In this document: one piece after another, positions 61,767 through 64,000 of the stretch
Layout of the letters: each line of letters starts with the position of its first letter
How positions within the stretch are numbered: the first letter of the stretch is position 1
Origin: Rhynchopus sp. YZ270_cl-10
Taxonomy: Eukaryota; Euglenozoa; Diplonemea; Diplonemida; Diplonemidae
Direction of reading: 5' to 3'
DNA length: 64,000 nt
Assembly: GCA_964035575.1 (NCBI GenBank)
Contig: OZ037861.1
Span: 62,001-126,000, forward strand
Position numbers and translations under genes: made by a program
Notes under the pieces: generated by a model
What the model was told of the DNA's origin: nothing
The model's database searches: none
Seen by the model: only the letters and a program-made list of their open reading frames with translations

Positions 61767-62828
61767 TCATTGTGCGTGTCTCAGTCGCTTCTGGCTTTCC
61801 TCGGGGGATTCGTCTCTGCTTCGTTTCGGACGTGCTTCAACCACAAGATGCTTCAGCTGTCCCTTCCTCACTTCGTCGGACACAACACTGCTGCAGCCCG
61901 AAAGGTAAATGCTCGTCAACGAAGTGCAGTTCTCAGCTAAAGTCGAACAAATGCCAAATGGCCTACTAACAGAAGTAACCCTGCTCAGTGATGACAAATC
62001 CAGAGTCGTTAAGCTGGTGCAGTTGTTCAGGAAGTGAGCACCAACACCCCTCACATTGCTAAGTGGTGATAAATCCAGGGTTGCTAAGCTGCTGCAGTTG
62101 TACAGGAAGTACCAACCAACCTGCGTAACATTGGTGAGTGGTGATAAATACAGGATCCTTAAACTGGTGCATCCCGAAAGAAAGGCATCACCAACCTGCG
62201 TCACATTGCATAGTGCTGCAATATCGACGTTGGTTAAACTCGTACAGCCGTAAAGAAAGCGGTGAGCAATCAGCGTCACATTGCTGAGTGCTGACATATC
62301 CAGAGTTGTTAAGCTGGTGCAGTCCTCAAGGAAGCCCGAACCCACCTGCGTCACATTGCTCAACCCAGACAGATCGACACTTGTCAACGAGGCGCAGCCG
62401 AACAGGAACTTGTTTCCGATGTAAGTCACAATGGACTCAGCACTGAGATCAAGGCTCGTTAACGATGAGGTCGCGAGGAACCTATCACGAATGGCCGTCG
62501 CAACCTCCGCCTGCAGAAGCAAACACGCCACCACAGGATCCTCCACCTGAGCCAACCTCTGTGCCGTCAGGTCGGTCTCACCCAACGCACGAAGCTCTGC
62601 AATGGCTTCTTGCTTCTTCGTCTTCGTCAGGATGATTGTGTCACCAGCACTCAGCTGCGTCATGTCCGCTCCTGCTCCCATCGCTTCGCCTCCGAAACTC
62701 ATGCAAAAGCCGTCTTCAAGCAACCCCATTGCAGACGCCACCTTCCGCCGCAAGTCCTCCACTGTGTCATCTGCACCCACCTCGACTACGTGCTCATTCG
62801 TGTCGAAACCCTTGATGTTCACGTCCAT
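61767..62828 (-). CDS. Ubiquitin-like/LRR protein, 8 repeats (MDVNIKG)
   Basis: 353 residues, complete. The most diverged LRR block of the array (IAALCNVTQV, SPLTNVTQVGWYF, SNVRGVGAHF) and a unique VSRPFGICSTLAENC irregular repeat, while the first 90 residues remain almost invariant. That contrast suggests the LRR face is free to vary and the ubiquitin-like domain is constrained or recently converted. Confidence 0.85.
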   Translation of the reverse strand: MDVNIKGFDTNEHVVEVGADDTVEDLRRKVASAMGLLEDGFCMSFGGEAMGAGADMTQLSAGDTIILTKTKKQEAIAELRALGETDLTAQRLAQVEDPVVACLLLQAEVATAIRDRFLATSSLTSLDLSAESIVTYIGNKFLFGCASLTSVDLSGLSNVTQVGSGFLEDCTSLTTLDMSALSNVTLIAHRFLYGCTSLTNVDIAALCNVTQVGDAFLSGCTSLRILYLSPLTNVTQVGWYFLYNCSSLATLDLSPLSNVRGVGAHFLNNCTSLTTLDLSSLSRVTSVSRPFGICSTLAENCTSLTSIYLSGCSSVVSDEVRKGQLKHLVVEARPKRSRDESPEESQKRLRHAQ

Positions 62829-63181
62829 GTCTTTGTTGTGGTTTGTGTGATCTCTGTGTGTGGTGGTGCGTTGTGGAGAACAACAAGCCTGCAGTCGTTT
62901 TCAGAATATAAATCAAATAACGCAACTCCGCTTCCTGCACTATACTACACTGTTCACGTTTGTTATGCACTCCCCTTTCCCCCCTCAAGCAACCCTCTTA
63001 ACAGAGTATTAATCAATCAACCATTCTCTCAGATACACATTTCCGTCGTACAAAAATACAGCATCAAAAAAACCAAACAAAAACAAAATCGGTTAAGTTC
63101 CAGACTGATGCCACTTGAGTGACCCCCTCCTCCCTCTCCCTCTGCATTGCATATGCACACACACCACCTATGTGCTGCTGA
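62829..63181. other. Intergenic, edge of the LRR array
   Basis: Starts with the gene leader, then a fragment of the CTTCCTGCACTATACTACAC block seen at 57358 and 60351, then unassigned DNA up to the next stop codon. Confidence 0.5.
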
Positions 63182-63898
63182 CTATATGCTCTTCGCCACA
63201 GTGGCCACCATAGAGCAGACACTGTCGAACACCTCATGCGGCTGTGCGGTGCCCTTCATGTACGCAGGGGTGGTCACAATCCTGTTCTCTGTGTCGTGCA
63301 CAACGGCCCCCTCCGTCGTGTCGCACTCTGTTACTGTGTTGCCCCACGACTCTGCAGCGTCGATGGCGCCAGCAAATGGCCAGTCGTCACCTTTGCTTCC
63401 GAGGGTGAGGTGCACACCAGGGCCTCCAGAGGAGGTGCCGAACACACGCGCTGCGAGGACAGGGGCGATGCAGCAAAGGCCAATGTACTTCTGCTGGGCG
63501 TGAAACGCCTTGAGGGTGTCGGCGACCTCGGGGGCAACCGTGGTGTCAGCGCCTTTGAAAGCAAAGTCGGAGAGGTTCTTCGCAGCACCAAAGCCACCTG
63601 GGATGAACAGCGCGTCGTAGGAGGACGCATCCAGCGTGGCCATATCCTTCACATCGCCACGTGCAATGCGTGCACTCTCCTCAAGGACGTTGCGTGTTGC
63701 CGTGTCCTCACTGCCGTCGGTGTGCTTAACAACATGAGCCTGGTTGATGTCCTGTGCATAGCACTGCACCGTTGCCTTCTGGCGAGAGAGGGCAACCAGG
63801 AGCGCCACACCCTCGGTCGTCTCCGTACCGTCGTACACACCGTTGCCGTGCAGAAGAACGGCGGCACGGAAGGACTTCAATGCGGTTGCACGGAGCAT
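63182..63898 (-). CDS. ES1/ElbB-family protein (DJ-1/PfpI superfamily)
   Basis: 238 residues from the Met at 63898; the frame is open to 63955, but the extra MPPLPRFPPLPL looks like leader. MLRATALKSFRAAVLLHGNG may be a mitochondrial presequence running into the first strand. Family signatures in order: GVYDGTET, CYAQDINQ, RNVLEESARIARGDV, DALFIPGGFGAAKNLSDFAF, IGLCCIAPVLAA (nucleophile-elbow Cys), and the late TTPAYM. Length is close to the roughly 220 residues of bacterial ElbB. Animal ES1 homologues are mitochondrial, and a glyoxalase-type activity has been reported for bacterial members. The actual role here is unknown. Confidence 0.9.
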   Translation of the reverse strand: MLRATALKSFRAAVLLHGNGVYDGTETTEGVALLVALSRQKATVQCYAQDINQAHVVKHTDGSEDTATRNVLEESARIARGDVKDMATLDASSYDALFIPGGFGAAKNLSDFAFKGADTTVAPEVADTLKAFHAQQKYIGLCCIAPVLAARVFGTSSGGPGVHLTLGSKGDDWPFAGAIDAAESWGNTVTECDTTEGAVVHDTENRIVTTPAYMKGTAQPHEVFDSVCSMVATVAKSI

Positions 63899-63972
63899 TG
63901 CGTTGTGTAGATGTGCTGTAAGGGGTAAGGGAGGAAAGCGGGGGAGAGGGGGCACAGCAGAGAATAAGCCGG

Positions 63973-63996
63973 GTTCCCGTTCCCGTTCCCGTTCCC
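63973..63996 (+). repeat. Hexamer (GTTCCC)4 at the window edge
   Basis: Four perfect units, running to the end of the given sequence. Not a known telomere repeat. Confidence 0.8.
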
Positions 63997-64000
63997 GGTC

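Noticed and set aside
63973-64000. Telomere at the window end
   Set aside because: Only four GTTCCC units, which is not a known telomere repeat; the window simply stops here.

Overview
The window looks like nuclear DNA of a free-living or lightly studied protist. Every convincing protein gene reads on the minus strand, has one exon, and is GC-richer than the A/T- and G-tract-laden DNA around it. One-directional, intronless genes suggest Euglenozoa (diplonemid or kinetoplastid-like), but that is inference: I found no spliced-leader gene and no diagnostic marker. Two pieces of cytosolic-type large-subunit rRNA are present, also in minus-strand sense.

Layout. 1-7761: no protein gene; a dense field of short stem-loop repeats (here called R-A to R-H), an 8-bp minisatellite, and a palindromic TA-flanked MITE. 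7762-10875: a stalked, multi-pass membrane protein. 12196-13173: an aldo-keto-reductase-like protein with a probable mitochondrial presequence. 13986-19165: nested DNA transposons and a tandem repeat. 19454-38005: four members of a gene family encoding an N-terminal ubiquitin-like domain, BspA-type leucine-rich repeats and a basic tail. Two are whole. One is split by a 7.8-kb LINE (ORF1 with an OTU protease domain, ORF2 with APE endonuclease and reverse transcriptase) and one by a 0.6-kb SINE-like element. A 2.3-kb TIR element and a 488-bp hAT-like element lie between them. 38006-48657: a second gene-free field of the same stem-loop families, with further TIR elements and an rRNA peptidyl-transferase-centre fragment lying inside one repeat. 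48658-50202: a second multi-pass membrane protein. About 51450-52040: an LSU rRNA domain II segment carrying duplicated inserts. 54014-62828: five more ubiquitin-like/LRR genes in tandem, one broken by a second SINE copy. 63182-63898: an ES1/ElbB-family DJ-1-like protein.

Most unusual points: (1) several stem-loop families whose loops are constant while stems change on both sides, which is the signature of RNA structure, nearly all copies lying in one orientation; (2) scattered LSU rRNA pieces with insert-like repeats; (3) three retroposon insertions into one gene family, two with 18-bp target duplications and the same 3-prime end motif; (4) several TIR elements that each carry their own private array of subterminal palindromes. 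The genes do not form a visible pathway. The ubiquitin-like/LRR array looks like a fast-duplicating accessory family.
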